DNA of 64,000 nt from Streptomyces musisoli (GCF_016741855.1 NZ_JAERRH010000025.1:1-64000), one strand, 5' to 3'. Shown: positions 36,439 through 46,264, numbered from the stretch's first letter. Program-made: numbers and translations. Notes: generated by a model not told the origin, from the sequence alone.

Positions 36439-37860
36439 ATGTCTTTGCCCAAGCAGGAGCTGTTCGATCGGATCCGGCGAGACAGCTGGCAGCAGCAGTT
36501 GTCGATCCGGGCTCCGTCGCGGAAGTACGGCGTTCACCGCCGGCTCGTACGGGAGGCGCTCTCCTCGCCGGTACCCACCCCGCGCCGCCGGGCGGTGAGG
36601 ACGTCACCTCGGATGGAGCCGTACAAGATGGTCGACGCCTGGCTGCGGGCTGATCTGGAAGCTCCGCGCAAGCAGCGGCACACCGTGCGGCGGATCGTTG
36701 CGCGGATCGAGGATGAGTTCGGCGAGGCGATCCCGTATCCGACGGTTCGGGACTTCGTCGCGGCCCGGCGCAAGGAGATCGCGGCCCAGGCCGGGGCTCC
36801 TGTTGAGGCGTTCGTGACCCGGCACAACGCACTCGGTGCGGACGCCGAGGTCGACTTCGGGGACGTCTATGTGGACGTTGCAGGTCAGCGCACCCGCTGC
36901 TATCAGTTCGCCTTCCGGCTGGCCTATTCCGGCAAGGCCGTGCACCGCATCTCACGCTCCTGCGATCAACAGGCGTTCTTCGAAGGACACGTGCACGCGC
37001 TGACCACGCTGGGCGGAGTGCCGACCGGTCAGGTCCGTTACGACAACCTCACCCCGGTCGTGAAGAAGGTGGTCTTCCGCAACCGCTCGCGGGAGGAGAA
37101 CCCGCGCTGGACCAACTTCCACGAGTACTACGGATTCACCCCGTTCTACTGCGAGCCGGGCCTGCGGGGTGCCCACGAGAAGGGTGGTGTCGAGGGCCAG
37201 GTGGGCTGCTTCCGCCGCAACTACCTCACCCCGGTGCCGCAGGTGGACAGCCTGGACGAACTCAACGCCCGGTTGGCCGAGTTCGAGGCGAAGGAGGGCG
37301 AGCGGCGGGTCGGGGCGAGGATGCGGACCATCGCGCAGGACTTCGCCCGTGAGGTGGGCCATCTGCGGCCGCTGCCGGACGATCCGTTTGCCACCGGTAT
37401 CACGCTCACTCCCCGCGTCGACCGTTACGGCATGATCACCGTGAAGATGTGCCGGTACTCGGTCCCGGTCCGGTTCATCGACTGCAAGGTCACCGTCACG
37501 CTCACCTGCGACGACCTGACCGTCTATGACGGCCGGCGGTAGATCGCCCGCCATCGGCGGCTGACCGTTCGCGGTGCCGAACACCTCGTGCTGGACCACT
37601 ACCTGGACGCCCTGCTGACCAAGCCGGGCGCCCTGGAACGCTCCGAGGCCCTCCACCAGGCCCGCGCCGAGGGCACCTTCACGACGGTCCACGAAGCCTT
37701 CTGGGCCGCGGCCAAGAAGGCCCTCGGAGATACCGAGGGAACGAAGGCCATGGTCAAAGTGCTGTTGCTGCACAGTCACCAGCAGCACGCCGACGTGGTG
37801 ACCGGGATCCGCGCGGCCCTCGCCTCCGGCTCCGCGCGCTGGACGATGCCCACGGCCTGA
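36439..37860 (+). pseudogene. istA: IS21-family transposase (IstA) with an internal stop codon
   Basis: Start ATG 36439 (MSLPKQELFDRIRRDSWQQQ). An N-terminal helix-turn-helix (SIRAPSRKYGVHRRLVREAL) is followed by an rve/DDE domain with EVDFG, RYDNL and KGGVEGQVG supplying the Asp, Asp and Glu. A TAG at 37540-37542, where related IstA proteins have a charged residue, cuts the frame; the same frame then continues with family-like sequence (HLVLDHYLDALLTKPGALER) to 37860. The partner ATPase gene istB is absent. The element is therefore inactive on its own. Confidence 0.85.
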
Positions 37861-38083
37861 CCCGGGCGCTGACCTGGCGTATCAAGCGCCTCGGTCAACG
37901 CCACGCACCCGTCCCCAGCCAAGTCAGCCAACACCCGCCATGCCGCACAGTCCCCTACGGCACGCCATCTCCAGCGGCCGGGGCTTCGACGGGAGCCGCC
38001 GAACGAAGTGCAAGGCTTGTCGGCGTCCGCGTTCTCGCGCGCGGTAGCGTCTTTGTGAAGCCAAGGGAGAGGGAGCACGCAGC

Positions 38084-38746
38084 ATGCCGCAGCCCATGGG
38101 TACCACGGAACGTCAAGCCGAGCATGGGCTCATCCTGGACTTCGCGGGGGTGTTGACCGCTGATCCGCGTTCCGTGCACCGCGTTTGGTGCGAGTCGGAA
38201 GGGCTGCCCCCAGAAGCATGGCGTGCCACTCTCAATGACCACCCTGAAGGCCGGCGGTTGTATGCGGCGCTGGAAGTGGGTGAGATCGATCAGGCGGAGT
38301 GGAACAGGCGCACTGCGGCTCTTCTCGGTGTGCATGTCGCACCGGACAATCTGATGGGGCGCGCCTGGGCCGCAGTGCCCCCAGCTCGGCGCATGGCCGC
38401 GCTCGCACGAGCTGCCAAGGGCGCGGGGTACCGTCTCGCTCTCCTGTCGAACAGCTTCGGCACGAACCCCTTCAACCCGTACCAGCAGGCAGGCATTTGG
38501 GACCTGTTCGATGTGCACGTCATCTCCGAGCAGGTCCGCATCGCGAAGCCCGACCCTGCCATCTATAAGCTGACGTTGGAGCGTCTCGGGCTTCCTGCGC
38601 AGGCGTGCGTGTTCGTCGATGACCACCCTCGGAATCTGCCACCTGCCGAAGCCCTGGGCATCACTACGGTCCTGGCGACGGATGAATCCACAACGGTGGC
38701 CGAGCTTGAGGCACTGCTCGGCGTGAGCGCCACGCTTTCCCTCTAG
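38084..38746 (+). CDS. HAD-IA family hydrolase (phosphatase-like)
   Basis: 220 residues. Motif I is LDFAGVLTADP: the nucleophile Asp is present, but the usual second Asp is Ala, as in DFGGV/DLGNV-type HADs such as YihX. Motif II LSNSFG, motif III Lys in RIAKPDPAIY and motif IV VFVDDHPRN are intact. A phosphatase on a sugar phosphate or nucleotide fits the family. It is the first gene of the accessory island, separated by 106 bases from the XRE regulator. Confidence 0.92.
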   Translation: MPQPMGTTERQAEHGLILDFAGVLTADPRSVHRVWCESEGLPPEAWRATLNDHPEGRRLYAALEVGEIDQAEWNRRTAALLGVHVAPDNLMGRAWAAVPPARRMAALARAAKGAGYRLALLSNSFGTNPFNPYQQAGIWDLFDVHVISEQVRIAKPDPAIYKLTLERLGLPAQACVFVDDHPRNLPPAEALGITTVLATDESTTVAELEALLGVSATLSL

Positions 38747-38852
38747 CGGCGACTTCCAGCCAACTCACTGTGCAGGTGGTGCCCATGGGTGTTGCCGGTC
38801 GTAAAGCAGTGGGTACGGTCCGTGCCTGGCCGGTCGGGGAGGAGTTGCTGCC

Positions 38853-40055
38853 ATGCAGTGGTCCGAGTACAGCACCGCTGAACGCATCAAGAGGCTTCGC
38901 GGCGCCATGACACAGGAGCAGTTGGCAGAAGCCGCCAACGTTTCCGTGGGTGTCGTGCGGAAGCTGGAACGCGGCGGCACCGCTTCCCTTCCTTCGCTTC
39001 TGTCCATCGCCTCCGCGCTCGGGACGGACATCGCCGTCCTTCTCGGCCAGCAAGCGCCCCGCCGCTCCATGGACCGCGACGAGCGCGCAGCACTGCGCGC
39101 ACTGTCCGCTGCAACGCACGATGCCGCCATCGGCATCCCCACCGACACCGAGCCGGGCACCGTCGAAGAGCTCCGTGGTGTCGTTCGGCGCGCTGACACG
39201 GCCTACTGGGCGGGCCGCTACACCGAACTCGGTGCGCTGCTCGGCGCCTTGCTTCCCGAAGCCCGCGCCCGATACGACGTGGCGGAAGCCGACGAGCGAG
39301 AGGCCGCGGCCGGCGTCCTGGCTGATGTCTTCCAGACTGCCGGGATGGCCGCGAACGTGTGGGGTTCGCGGGACCTGGCCTATGCGGCGCTCACCTACGG
39401 TCGGCAGATCGCCGTGCAGGTCGGCGACGATCTGCGGGATGCCCACCTCGCCGCCACAACGGCGTGGGTGAATCTCCGTGACGGGCGGACCGCACAGGGC
39501 TTCACGCTCGCCGCCGCGCAGGCCGACCGGATCGAGCCGAAGATGTCCGAGCACGATCCGGACCGGCTGTCGGTGTACGGGCAGCTCGTCACGAACGCTG
39601 CTGTAGCCGCGTCCCGGGGTGGCGCCTCGCCGGATACCGCGCGGGAGTACCTCTCGCAGGCGCACGCCGTCGGCGCCCGCCTCGGCGCGGAGCATGCTCG
39701 TGGGCGGCATGCCCAACCATTCGGGCCGCTCTACGCCGCCACCCAGGCGATGAGCATCGCCGTAGCCCTCGGCGACACCGGCGGTGCGCTCCGACTCATG
39801 GACACGATCCGACTGGACGACACGGTGCCCCTCGCCACTCGGGCCAGGTACGGCCTCGACGTGGCGTTGACACACGTGGAGTGCCGTCGGTGGGACCAGG
39901 CTGCCGACACCCTGGAAAAGGTCTGCGGCATGGCTCCGGGGTGGGTACGGCACCAAATGCTGCCCGGAGTGATCATCTCTCGCCTCTCCGGCGTGTCCGT
40001 CGCGCGGCTCCGCGGGCTCGCCCACGCAGCCGGTGTACCCCTCGCCGTGCGCTGA
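38853..40055 (+). CDS. XRE-family regulator with helical repeat domain
   Basis: 400 residues. The Cro/CI-type helix-turn-helix lies at about 8-65 (IKRLRGAMTQEQLAEAANVS, VVRKLERGGTASLPSLLSIA). The remaining 330 residues are helical and TPR-like (AAGVLADVFQTAGMAANVWG, DLAYAALTYGRQIAVQVGDD). Streptomyces proteins of this layout often sit in secondary-metabolite or accessory clusters, where the repeat domain senses a ligand or peptide. It probably controls the downstream sugar/nucleotide genes. Confidence 0.93.
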   Translation: MQWSEYSTAERIKRLRGAMTQEQLAEAANVSVGVVRKLERGGTASLPSLLSIASALGTDIAVLLGQQAPRRSMDRDERAALRALSAATHDAAIGIPTDTEPGTVEELRGVVRRADTAYWAGRYTELGALLGALLPEARARYDVAEADEREAAAGVLADVFQTAGMAANVWGSRDLAYAALTYGRQIAVQVGDDLRDAHLAATTAWVNLRDGRTAQGFTLAAAQADRIEPKMSEHDPDRLSVYGQLVTNAAVAASRGGASPDTAREYLSQAHAVGARLGAEHARGRHAQPFGPLYAATQAMSIAVALGDTGGALRLMDTIRLDDTVPLATRARYGLDVALTHVECRRWDQAADTLEKVCGMAPGWVRHQMLPGVIISRLSGVSVARLRGLAHAAGVPLAVR

Positions 40056-40242
40056 CTGCCCACCGCCACGCCCCGTAGCAGCCCCGGAAGCCGCCTCAGG
40101 CCCACTGCCACGCTCCATGGCAGTCCTGCCGCAGGACGACAGCGCAGCAGCACGGGACATGGCAGCCCAGCGCCACACGACTTGCTGGCGCCGCCACGAG
40201 CCGTGCCTGTCCCGCGCACAGGATCGACAGCACGCTGAGCGC

Positions 40243-40686
40243 ATGCCGAAATCCCCATCCGGCGGCATCGGGCACGTGCCGGTCGCCGTCTACTCCTGTG
40301 CGGCCGAGTCGGCCGCTATCCGCGAGGCCGAGCGGCGTGCACGCCATTACGCTGATACCCGGCACTGGCATGTGGCCGGCACCTGGTCCGATGACGACCC
40401 GAGCACGCCCTTGGACGCCCGCCCGGCTTGGGCGGCCGTCACGAGCGCACTGTCCTCCGGTCTGATCCGCGGCATCGTCGTCGCCGGAATCACCCACCTC
40501 GCCGAAGACGCCGGTCAGTTCGCTGCGCTCGGCGTCCTCATCCGTGACCGGGGCGGCTTCCTCGCCGAGGCGACGTCACCGCTGGCCCGCCAGACGCCGG
40601 GGCAGCACGAACGCCGCCGCATCTTGCTCGAAGCCTCCTCGGGCTGGTGGCTGTGGGGAGACCTCGTGCCGGGAGCCGCCTCGTGA
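40243..40686 (+). CDS. Resolvase-fold-like protein lacking the catalytic motif
   Basis: 147 residues. The pattern VAVYSCAAES, RRARHYADTRHWHVAGTWSD, ARPAWAAVTSALSSGLIRGI and VVAGITHLAEDAGQFAALGV follows the N-terminal domain of serine recombinases (order, spacing and the RPxW-like turn). The conserved Tyr-x-Arg-Val-Ser at strand 1 is YSCAA, so the nucleophile and arginine are missing, and no DNA-binding domain follows. It may be a non-catalytic relative. The stop overlaps the next start. Confidence 0.6.
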   Translation: MPKSPSGGIGHVPVAVYSCAAESAAIREAERRARHYADTRHWHVAGTWSDDDPSTPLDARPAWAAVTSALSSGLIRGIVVAGITHLAEDAGQFAALGVLIRDRGGFLAEATSPLARQTPGQHERRRILLEASSGWWLWGDLVPGAAS

Positions 40687-40889
40687 CCCGGGCACGGGCG
40701 GAGGTCGGTGACCTGGTCTCGGACGCTAACGGACGTCGCGCCATCGTCACCGACATCAGGCAGAGCACCGACTGGGTCCTGCGTCCGGAGTCGGGCAGCC
40801 CCACGACTGAGTGGGAGACGGGCGAGCCCGGCACCCTCGACGTCATCGAGACGCGCGCAGACCGCCTGAGCCGAGAGAAGACCACCTGA
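40683..40889 (+). CDS. Small conserved-looking protein
   Basis: 68 residues from a GTG overlapping the previous stop. VGDLVSDANGRRAIVTDIRQ, then DWVLRPESGSPTTEWETGEP suggests a small beta-barrel. Similar short proteins accompany XRE regulators in Streptomyces (recalled). No function known. Confidence 0.7.
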   Translation: MTRARAEVGDLVSDANGRRAIVTDIRQSTDWVLRPESGSPTTEWETGEPGTLDVIETRADRLSREKTT

Positions 40890-41092
40890 TGCGCAGCCGC
40901 CACAAGCCCCGTGGCGGAGCCGTTGATTCCGTCGAGCGGTTCTGCGTCGGCGTGTGGTTCACCGGCCACCTCGCTGCCGCAGTCACGCTCGGCACGCTGA
41001 TTACCAACGACCATCAGGACCTCGCCACCAGCCAGCGGCCGACGGTCAGCCAACCGGACGCCAGCCCGGACGAGGCCGACCGCGCGTTCTAG
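40889..41092 (+). CDS. Small protein with one membrane helix
   Basis: 67 residues; the ATG overlaps the previous gene's stop by one base. A single hydrophobic segment (FCVGVWFTGHLAAAVTLGTL, about 18-40) is followed by a polar Asp/Gln/Pro-rich tail. No family recognised; its position suggests co-expression with the two upstream genes. Confidence 0.65.
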   Translation: MRSRHKPRGGAVDSVERFCVGVWFTGHLAAAVTLGTLITNDHQDLATSQRPTVSQPDASPDEADRAF

Positions 41093-41196
41093 CCCCCCTG
41101 CGCTTCGCTGCCAGCTCAGCCGCTGGGCGGGCGCTGACGGCTCACAGCTCATCACCAGATCACTTCCCCAGACCACGCCCGGAAGGCGGACCCGCC

Positions 41197-42084
41197 GTGT
41201 ACGCATTCGGCATCTGCATCGACCGGCACTACCTCACCCCCGGCCTCGCCACGATCACTTCCCTGGCGGACAGCCTCAGCCCCCGCGCCCGCAAGGCGGC
41301 AGCCCTGCGCTTCCTCACCTTCGACCTCGGAGCGCCCCAGGTGCAGCTCCTGGCCCACCTCGCCAAACGGGTCGGCTTCGGCTCCTTTGCCCTGGCCCGC
41401 CGCTCCCCGCTGCGCTCCGCGCGGATGGCGGACACCTCGTACATCACGGTCACCACCTATCTGCGCTTCGAGTTCGCTCCCGAGTTCGTCCGCCGCCCGT
41501 ACCTGATCTACGTGGACGCCGACGTCCTGGTCCGCGGCGACCTGACCGCCCCGCTCGACGCTCTCCGCCCCGGCGAGGTCGGCGCCGTACGCGACGAGTT
41601 CAACCCGGCAGTCGGCCGCTGCCCGGCCCTACCGGGCGCCGCGGAACGCTGGCCGCGTCTGAGGGACCGCCCCTACTACAACGCCGGTCTCCTGTGGGCT
41701 CACACCGCCGATCTGCCGCGTATTCGCCACGGTGTCGAGCAGGCCCTGGGCAGACATCGGCAGCACATCCTCCACAACGACCAAGACGCCCTGAACCTGT
41801 GGCTCCTCCACGCCGGCCGCGTGCGGGCGGTCGACGCCGCGTACAACCGGTTCGAGGTGGGCCGGTACCTCGAACGCGGTGACTGGGTACGCCGCGTCGT
41901 CACCCGCCCCCTACGACCGGATCCGGCCGCCCGCCTCATCCACTTCGTCGGCCCGGAGAAACCTTGGCAGGCGGACTGTCCCGATACGGACGACGTGCGG
42001 GAGTACCGCACTGTCCTGAAGCGGGCCCTGCGGCACGTCCGCGCGCTGGGCGCCGCACATCCCGAGCCGGCGGGGCTTCGATGA
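41197..42084 (+). CDS. GT8-type glycosyltransferase
   Basis: 295 residues from a GTG preceded by GGAAGGCGG. Features: FGICIDRHYLTPGLATITSL, TTYLRFEFAPEFVRRPYLIY, then YVDADVLVRGDL with the DxD metal site, and YYNAGLLWAHT and HNDQDALNLWLL typical of retaining family 8 enzymes. It should transfer a sugar from a nucleotide donor. The stop overlaps the start of the kinase gene (ATGA), opening a run of five coupled genes. Confidence 0.92.
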   Translation: MYAFGICIDRHYLTPGLATITSLADSLSPRARKAAALRFLTFDLGAPQVQLLAHLAKRVGFGSFALARRSPLRSARMADTSYITVTTYLRFEFAPEFVRRPYLIYVDADVLVRGDLTAPLDALRPGEVGAVRDEFNPAVGRCPALPGAAERWPRLRDRPYYNAGLLWAHTADLPRIRHGVEQALGRHRQHILHNDQDALNLWLLHAGRVRAVDAAYNRFEVGRYLERGDWVRRVVTRPLRPDPAARLIHFVGPEKPWQADCPDTDDVREYRTVLKRALRHVRALGAAHPEPAGLR

Positions 42085-42962
42085 GCGCGCCGCCCGCGAT
42101 GGTCTCCCGCGCGTGCAGCACCCTGCTCGGAACACCCGCCCGGACCGCGGAGCGCTTGTCGGCGGCCTCCCGGACGGCCGTGTTCCGGGTCGGCCTCCGC
42201 GACGGCCGCAGCGTGATCGTGAAGCTGTACGACCACACTGCTCGCCGCAACGCGCAGACCGAGGCCGCCGCCATCCGTGCGGCTGGTGTCGCTGTGCCTG
42301 TCCCGCAGGTGCTCGGCAGCGGCACCATCTCCAGCGAGGGGGCCACCGCGCTCATCACCTCTGACCTCGGCGGACACACCCTGGGTGCCACCGTGCGCTC
42401 CGGTCACATCCCACATGCCCAAGCCCTCAAAGACCTCGGTGGCCTTCTCGCTCGCCTGCACCGAGCACCGGTCGAGCAGACGATGCCCCGCCGCCCGTTC
42501 TTCGACTCGGTCTCCTCCCTGGCCCGCCGCTGCCCACCCGACCTGCTGAACCGGATCGGCCCCGCCCTCGCCGTCATCGCCGACACGCCGGAGCGAGCAC
42601 CCAGCGTGTGGTGCCACGGCGACATCCACTTCGAAAACGTCGTCCTCTCCGGCCCGCGCGGCACGCGCTACCTGGTCGACTTCACCGATGCCGCGCCGGG
42701 CCGGCGGGAGGCAGACGTCGCCCACGCCCTCGTCATGACCGCGGCCCACACCCCATGGGACCGCCGCACGCTACTCGACGCCTACGCGGCGCCCCTGGAC
42801 AACACCCGGCTCTCGGCCTGGGTGATCGTTCACACCGCCCGCTGCTGGGTCCACGCCTCGCCTGGTACCAGCCGCCGCTTGTGGTCGGACCGCCTGACCG
42901 ACCTGACCCGTCAGACACCGCACCTCTTCCGCACGCTACGCAGCGAAGGGATACCTCGATGA
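42081..42962 (+). CDS. Aminoglycoside phosphotransferase (APH)-family kinase
   Basis: 293 residues. Lys in VIVKLYDHTA positions ATP. The catalytic loop is CHGDIHFENVVL and the metal-binding Asp lies in YLVDFTDAAPG. APH-fold enzymes phosphorylate hydroxyls on sugars, choline, homoserine or antibiotics. Lying between two glycosyltransferase genes, it more likely acts in biosynthesis or self-protection than as a general resistance gene. Confidence 0.9.
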   Translation: MSAPPAMVSRACSTLLGTPARTAERLSAASRTAVFRVGLRDGRSVIVKLYDHTARRNAQTEAAAIRAAGVAVPVPQVLGSGTISSEGATALITSDLGGHTLGATVRSGHIPHAQALKDLGGLLARLHRAPVEQTMPRRPFFDSVSSLARRCPPDLLNRIGPALAVIADTPERAPSVWCHGDIHFENVVLSGPRGTRYLVDFTDAAPGRREADVAHALVMTAAHTPWDRRTLLDAYAAPLDNTRLSAWVIVHTARCWVHASPGTSRRLWSDRLTDLTRQTPHLFRTLRSEGIPR

Positions 42963-43690
42963 CCAGCCCTGGACTGACGGTGGTCATTCCAGCCCACAAC
43001 GAAGCCACCTACCTGCCCCGCTACCTCCCCACCGTCCTCGCCTCCCTCGAACGATGGCAGGAGACGAGCGGTGAACGGGGAGAGGTGATCGTGGTGGACA
43101 ACGCCTCCACCGACGCCACCGCCGACATGGCCGCCTCCTACGGCGTCCGAGTGATCAGCGAGACCGTCCGCAACATCGGCCGGGTACGCAACACCGGCGC
43201 GGCTGCCGCCGAAGGCCGCCAGCTGTTCTTCACGGACGCCGACGTCGCCCTGCCCATGGAGGCGATCACCGCCGCGGCCACCGCCATGGACAACGGCGCC
43301 GCCGGCGGGGCCATCCCACCCCTCTACACACCCAAGCGGCTCGGCGCACGACTGCTGTGCGCCTACTGGGACCACTACCGCACCAACCACGGCGGCGCAC
43401 AGGGCGTCGCCCAGTTCGCCACCGCAGCAGCATTCCGCGCGGTCGGCGGATACCGCGACGACCTGTTCATGAGCGAGGACGTCGAGTTCTTCCACCGTCT
43501 GACGGCCCACGGCCGCATCAAGAACGCACCGGTCGTGATCCTCGACGAGCTGCGCGTACGCCCCTCCACCCGCCGTTACGACCAGTGGTCCAGCCTCCGG
43601 ATGCTGTGGTGGCAGAACCCCGTCACCGCCCGGCTGCGGCTCAACTCCCCGCGTATGTGGCGCCACTGGTACCAGACCACCGTCCGATGA
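42959..43690 (+). CDS. GT2-type glycosyltransferase
   Basis: 243 residues. LTVVIPAHNEATYLPRYLPT, then VIVVDNASTDATADMAASYG and FFTDADVALP (DxD) define an inverting family 2 enzyme. GGYRDDLFMSEDVEFFHRLT supplies the acceptor/catalytic ED motif. No membrane helices, so it is cytoplasmic or peripheral. ATGA overlaps on both sides. Donor and acceptor unknown. Confidence 0.93.
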   Translation: MTSPGLTVVIPAHNEATYLPRYLPTVLASLERWQETSGERGEVIVVDNASTDATADMAASYGVRVISETVRNIGRVRNTGAAAAEGRQLFFTDADVALPMEAITAAATAMDNGAAGGAIPPLYTPKRLGARLLCAYWDHYRTNHGGAQGVAQFATAAAFRAVGGYRDDLFMSEDVEFFHRLTAHGRIKNAPVVILDELRVRPSTRRYDQWSSLRMLWWQNPVTARLRLNSPRMWRHWYQTTVR

Positions 43691-44583
43691 CCCCGGAGCC
43701 CACCATGACCGTCACGCTGCCCGTACCGGATACGGAAGGGATCTACACCTTCCCCGACGACCTCATGCACGCCCACCAGCAGTGGACCGAGCACCTGTCC
43801 GAACGCCACCGCGCGCAGGACCGCCAGATCGTCGAGCTCAGGGCGCCGCACAGCGGGCACCGCTACTTCATCGAGATGCGGCGCCCGACCGGCCGCCCGG
43901 TGCTCGCCATCGAACCGCACCATGACGACTTCGCCCTGTCCGCCTCCGGAACCTTCCTGGGCCATCCCCAGCCGCTCACCGTGGCCACGGTGTTCACCCG
44001 CTCGACCAGCGTCCACCCGGCCCTGGAGGACACCTACGGCACCGAGACCGTCGTATCCGACCTGCGCAGCCGGGAAGGCGCGGCTGCCCTGGCACCCTTG
44101 GCCGCCGACCGGATCCTCCTCGGCCACAAGGACGCCGAGCCCCCGTACCACCCCTTCGACCAGGACCGCCTGGACCGGATCACGGACGAACTCCGCGAGA
44201 TCGTCGAAGCCCACCCCGACGCCGAACTCCTCGCCCCGGCCGCCGTCACCCGCCACCCCGACCATCTCCTCGTGCACGCGGCAGCAGTACGACTCGGATG
44301 TCGCTGGTTCTGGGAAGACCTCGCGTTCTGGGCCACCTACGCCCTGGCCGGCTGCGACCAGCACCTCTTCCAAGCACGTACCGGCCACGCCCTCGTACCC
44401 GAGCTGGTCGACATCACCGACGTCGTGCTCGACAAGGTCACGGTGCTGCACATGCACGGCTCTCAGATGCACCCTGCCTGGAAGATGTACCGGCCGATCC
44501 GGCACGCATGGACCACGGCGGCCGACCTCCTGAGCGGCACGGGGATGTTCGCGGAACGCTTCTACCGGACGGAGTCTCCATGA
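43687..44583 (+). CDS. PIG-L/LmbE-family deacetylase
   Basis: 298 residues. The zinc site appears as EPHHDDFALSAS (PHxDD) and RHPDHLLVHAAAV (HPDH). Family members remove N-acetyl groups from GlcNAc-containing substrates, as in GPI-anchor, mycothiol and aminoglycoside routes. The N-terminal 75 residues are an extra segment before the catalytic core. Next to GT8 and GT2 genes, it may deacetylate a freshly transferred GlcNAc-like sugar. Coupled to its neighbours by overlaps. Confidence 0.9.
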   Translation: MTPEPTMTVTLPVPDTEGIYTFPDDLMHAHQQWTEHLSERHRAQDRQIVELRAPHSGHRYFIEMRRPTGRPVLAIEPHHDDFALSASGTFLGHPQPLTVATVFTRSTSVHPALEDTYGTETVVSDLRSREGAAALAPLAADRILLGHKDAEPPYHPFDQDRLDRITDELREIVEAHPDAELLAPAAVTRHPDHLLVHAAAVRLGCRWFWEDLAFWATYALAGCDQHLFQARTGHALVPELVDITDVVLDKVTVLHMHGSQMHPAWKMYRPIRHAWTTAADLLSGTGMFAERFYRTESP

Positions 44584-45194
44584 AGGTCATCGCGCTCGAA
44601 GGCCCCTCGTACGCCGGGAAGTCCACCGTCATTGGCCACCTGCGCATGCGCGGCATCGAGGAGCGGGCCTTCGTCTCGGACTGCTACGTCCAGCACATCG
44701 ACCGCCGCGCCGACATCCCGCCCGCCCGTACCGCATCCGCAGCCGAACAGCTTGCCGCGTTCGAGACATTCATGGGCATCGAAGGCGCTCGCGTACGCAA
44801 GGCACTCGTCAGCGCCAAACCTGTCGTCCTCCTGGACCGTTCGGTCGACACCCTCCTGGCCCACGCCCACGCGCTCGACGCCCTGTTCGACTACGACATC
44901 CACCACCGTCTGCGCGACCGCCTCCAGGAACTGCCGTTCCTGCGCCCCCACCACACCCTCTACCTCGACGTGCCGGCCGAAGCACTAGCCCTGCGCCGCA
45001 AGGCGGCCGGGCACACGGCGGCCGAGTCCGAGTACTTCCTTCACGAGCCGGCGTTCCTCACCCACGCTCGGAACTACTTCGTCTCCGCAGCTCAGCCACC
45101 CGTGTCGCGGGAAGTGACCGTCATCCCCGCCGACACCAATCCCGATGCGGTCGCGCATGCGGTGGAGGCCCTTGTCACGTACTGGACCGCGTGA
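44580..45194 (+). CDS. P-loop kinase, thymidylate-kinase-like
   Basis: 204 residues. Walker A GPSYAGKST (8-16); the DRSVDTLLAH segment resembles the DR(Y/W)xxS motif of dTMP kinases, and LYLDVPAEALALRRKA the lid-proximal part. The substrate could be a nucleotide or a small phosphorylated sugar; a housekeeping dTMP kinase would be unlikely in this setting. ATGA overlap with the deacetylase gene. Confidence 0.85.
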   Translation: MKVIALEGPSYAGKSTVIGHLRMRGIEERAFVSDCYVQHIDRRADIPPARTASAAEQLAAFETFMGIEGARVRKALVSAKPVVLLDRSVDTLLAHAHALDALFDYDIHHRLRDRLQELPFLRPHHTLYLDVPAEALALRRKAAGHTAAESEYFLHEPAFLTHARNYFVSAAQPPVSREVTVIPADTNPDAVAHAVEALVTYWTA

Positions 45195-45201
45195 CCGACT
45201 C

Positions 45202-46264
45202 ATGCCCACAGCCCTCTTCGCGTGGCGACGCACCCCACCACCGTTCCTCATCGGCGGAGCCGAGGTCACCCAGCAACTCCTCGCCGAGGAACTCGCGGCA
45301 GCCGGATGGCGCATCATCTACCTCGGCTCCTACCAAGCGCCCTGGGACCAAACCCCGCAGATCGCCCAGGTGCGGACCTTCCTGGACGAGCACGACACCG
45401 CGTACGACGAATCCCAGGAGGAGCTGCGCTACAGCTGGAACGGAGTGGACTGCCTCGCCGTACCGCAGCAGAGGATCACGACGATCCTGCGGAGCATGCT
45501 GTCCCGGGTACGACCGGATGTGGTGTTCACCTCACAGGAAGGTGCGGCCGACATCGCCGCTCAATCCCGGCCCGCCGCCCTCGTCGCAGGAATCCTGCAC
45601 TCGATCTCCAAGACGGGACTCGGGGTCCTCTCCGGCAGCCCTCACCATGGTCTGGCCGTCTCCGAATTCGTTCTCCGGCAAGCGCCTCCGACCGACGGCA
45701 CGCGGCTGTCCGTCCTGTACCCGCCCTTCACACTGCCGGAGCCAGGGCACCACCGGCGTGGGCGAACCGATGCCGTGCTCATGGTCAACCCGATCCCGCC
45801 GAAAGGCGCCGACCTCCTGCACCAGCTGATCCGTCGCATGCCCGAACAGCACTTCACTCTGGTCGAAGGCTGGTGGAACACCGCCGAGCAGTTCGCCGGC
45901 TACCCCAACGTGACCTATGTGCCCAGGGTCTACGACATGAGTCCCCTCTACCGCAGCCACCGCCTCCTGCTCGTGCCGTCCGCGGTGAAAGAACGCCTTC
46001 CCCCGCGTCATCATCGAAGCCGCGCTGCACGGGACTCCGAGCGTCGGCAGCGACCGGGGCGGCATCCCGGAAGCCATAGGCGACGCGGGCATCGTGCTTC
46101 CCGCCGAGGCCGGCGTGGAAGAGTGGGCTCAGGCCATACGCACCGCTGACCACCACCCCCTGGGGGAGCAGGCGCGGCGACGAGCGATGGCCTTCACCCG
46201 CCCCCGCCTGCCGGACCTCGAACGCCTCGGGATCTACCCTGCGGCGAACGCGTCCTCGACCTGA
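45202..46264 (+). pseudogene. GT4-type glycosyltransferase, frameshifted near its 3' end
   Basis: ATG 45202. The N-terminal domain (FLIGGAEVTQQLLAEELAAA, then ISKTGLGVLSGSPHHGLAVS) is followed by the C-terminal donor domain (VLMVNPIPPKGADLLHQLIR, LLLVPSAVKE). Then the frame breaks at about 45994. The next frame continues the conserved FPRVIIEAALHGTPSVGSDR-GGIPEAIGDAG family motif to a stop at 46264. Removing one base restores about 353 residues. The lost part binds the nucleotide-sugar, so the enzyme is dead if the shift is real. It overlaps the convergent APH gene by 31 bases. Confidence 0.85.

Noticed and set aside
41197..46264. 2-deoxystreptamine aminoglycoside cluster
   Set aside because: Deacetylase, glycosyltransferase and APH genes suggest it, but there is no 2-deoxy-scyllo-inosose synthase or aminotransferase in view.
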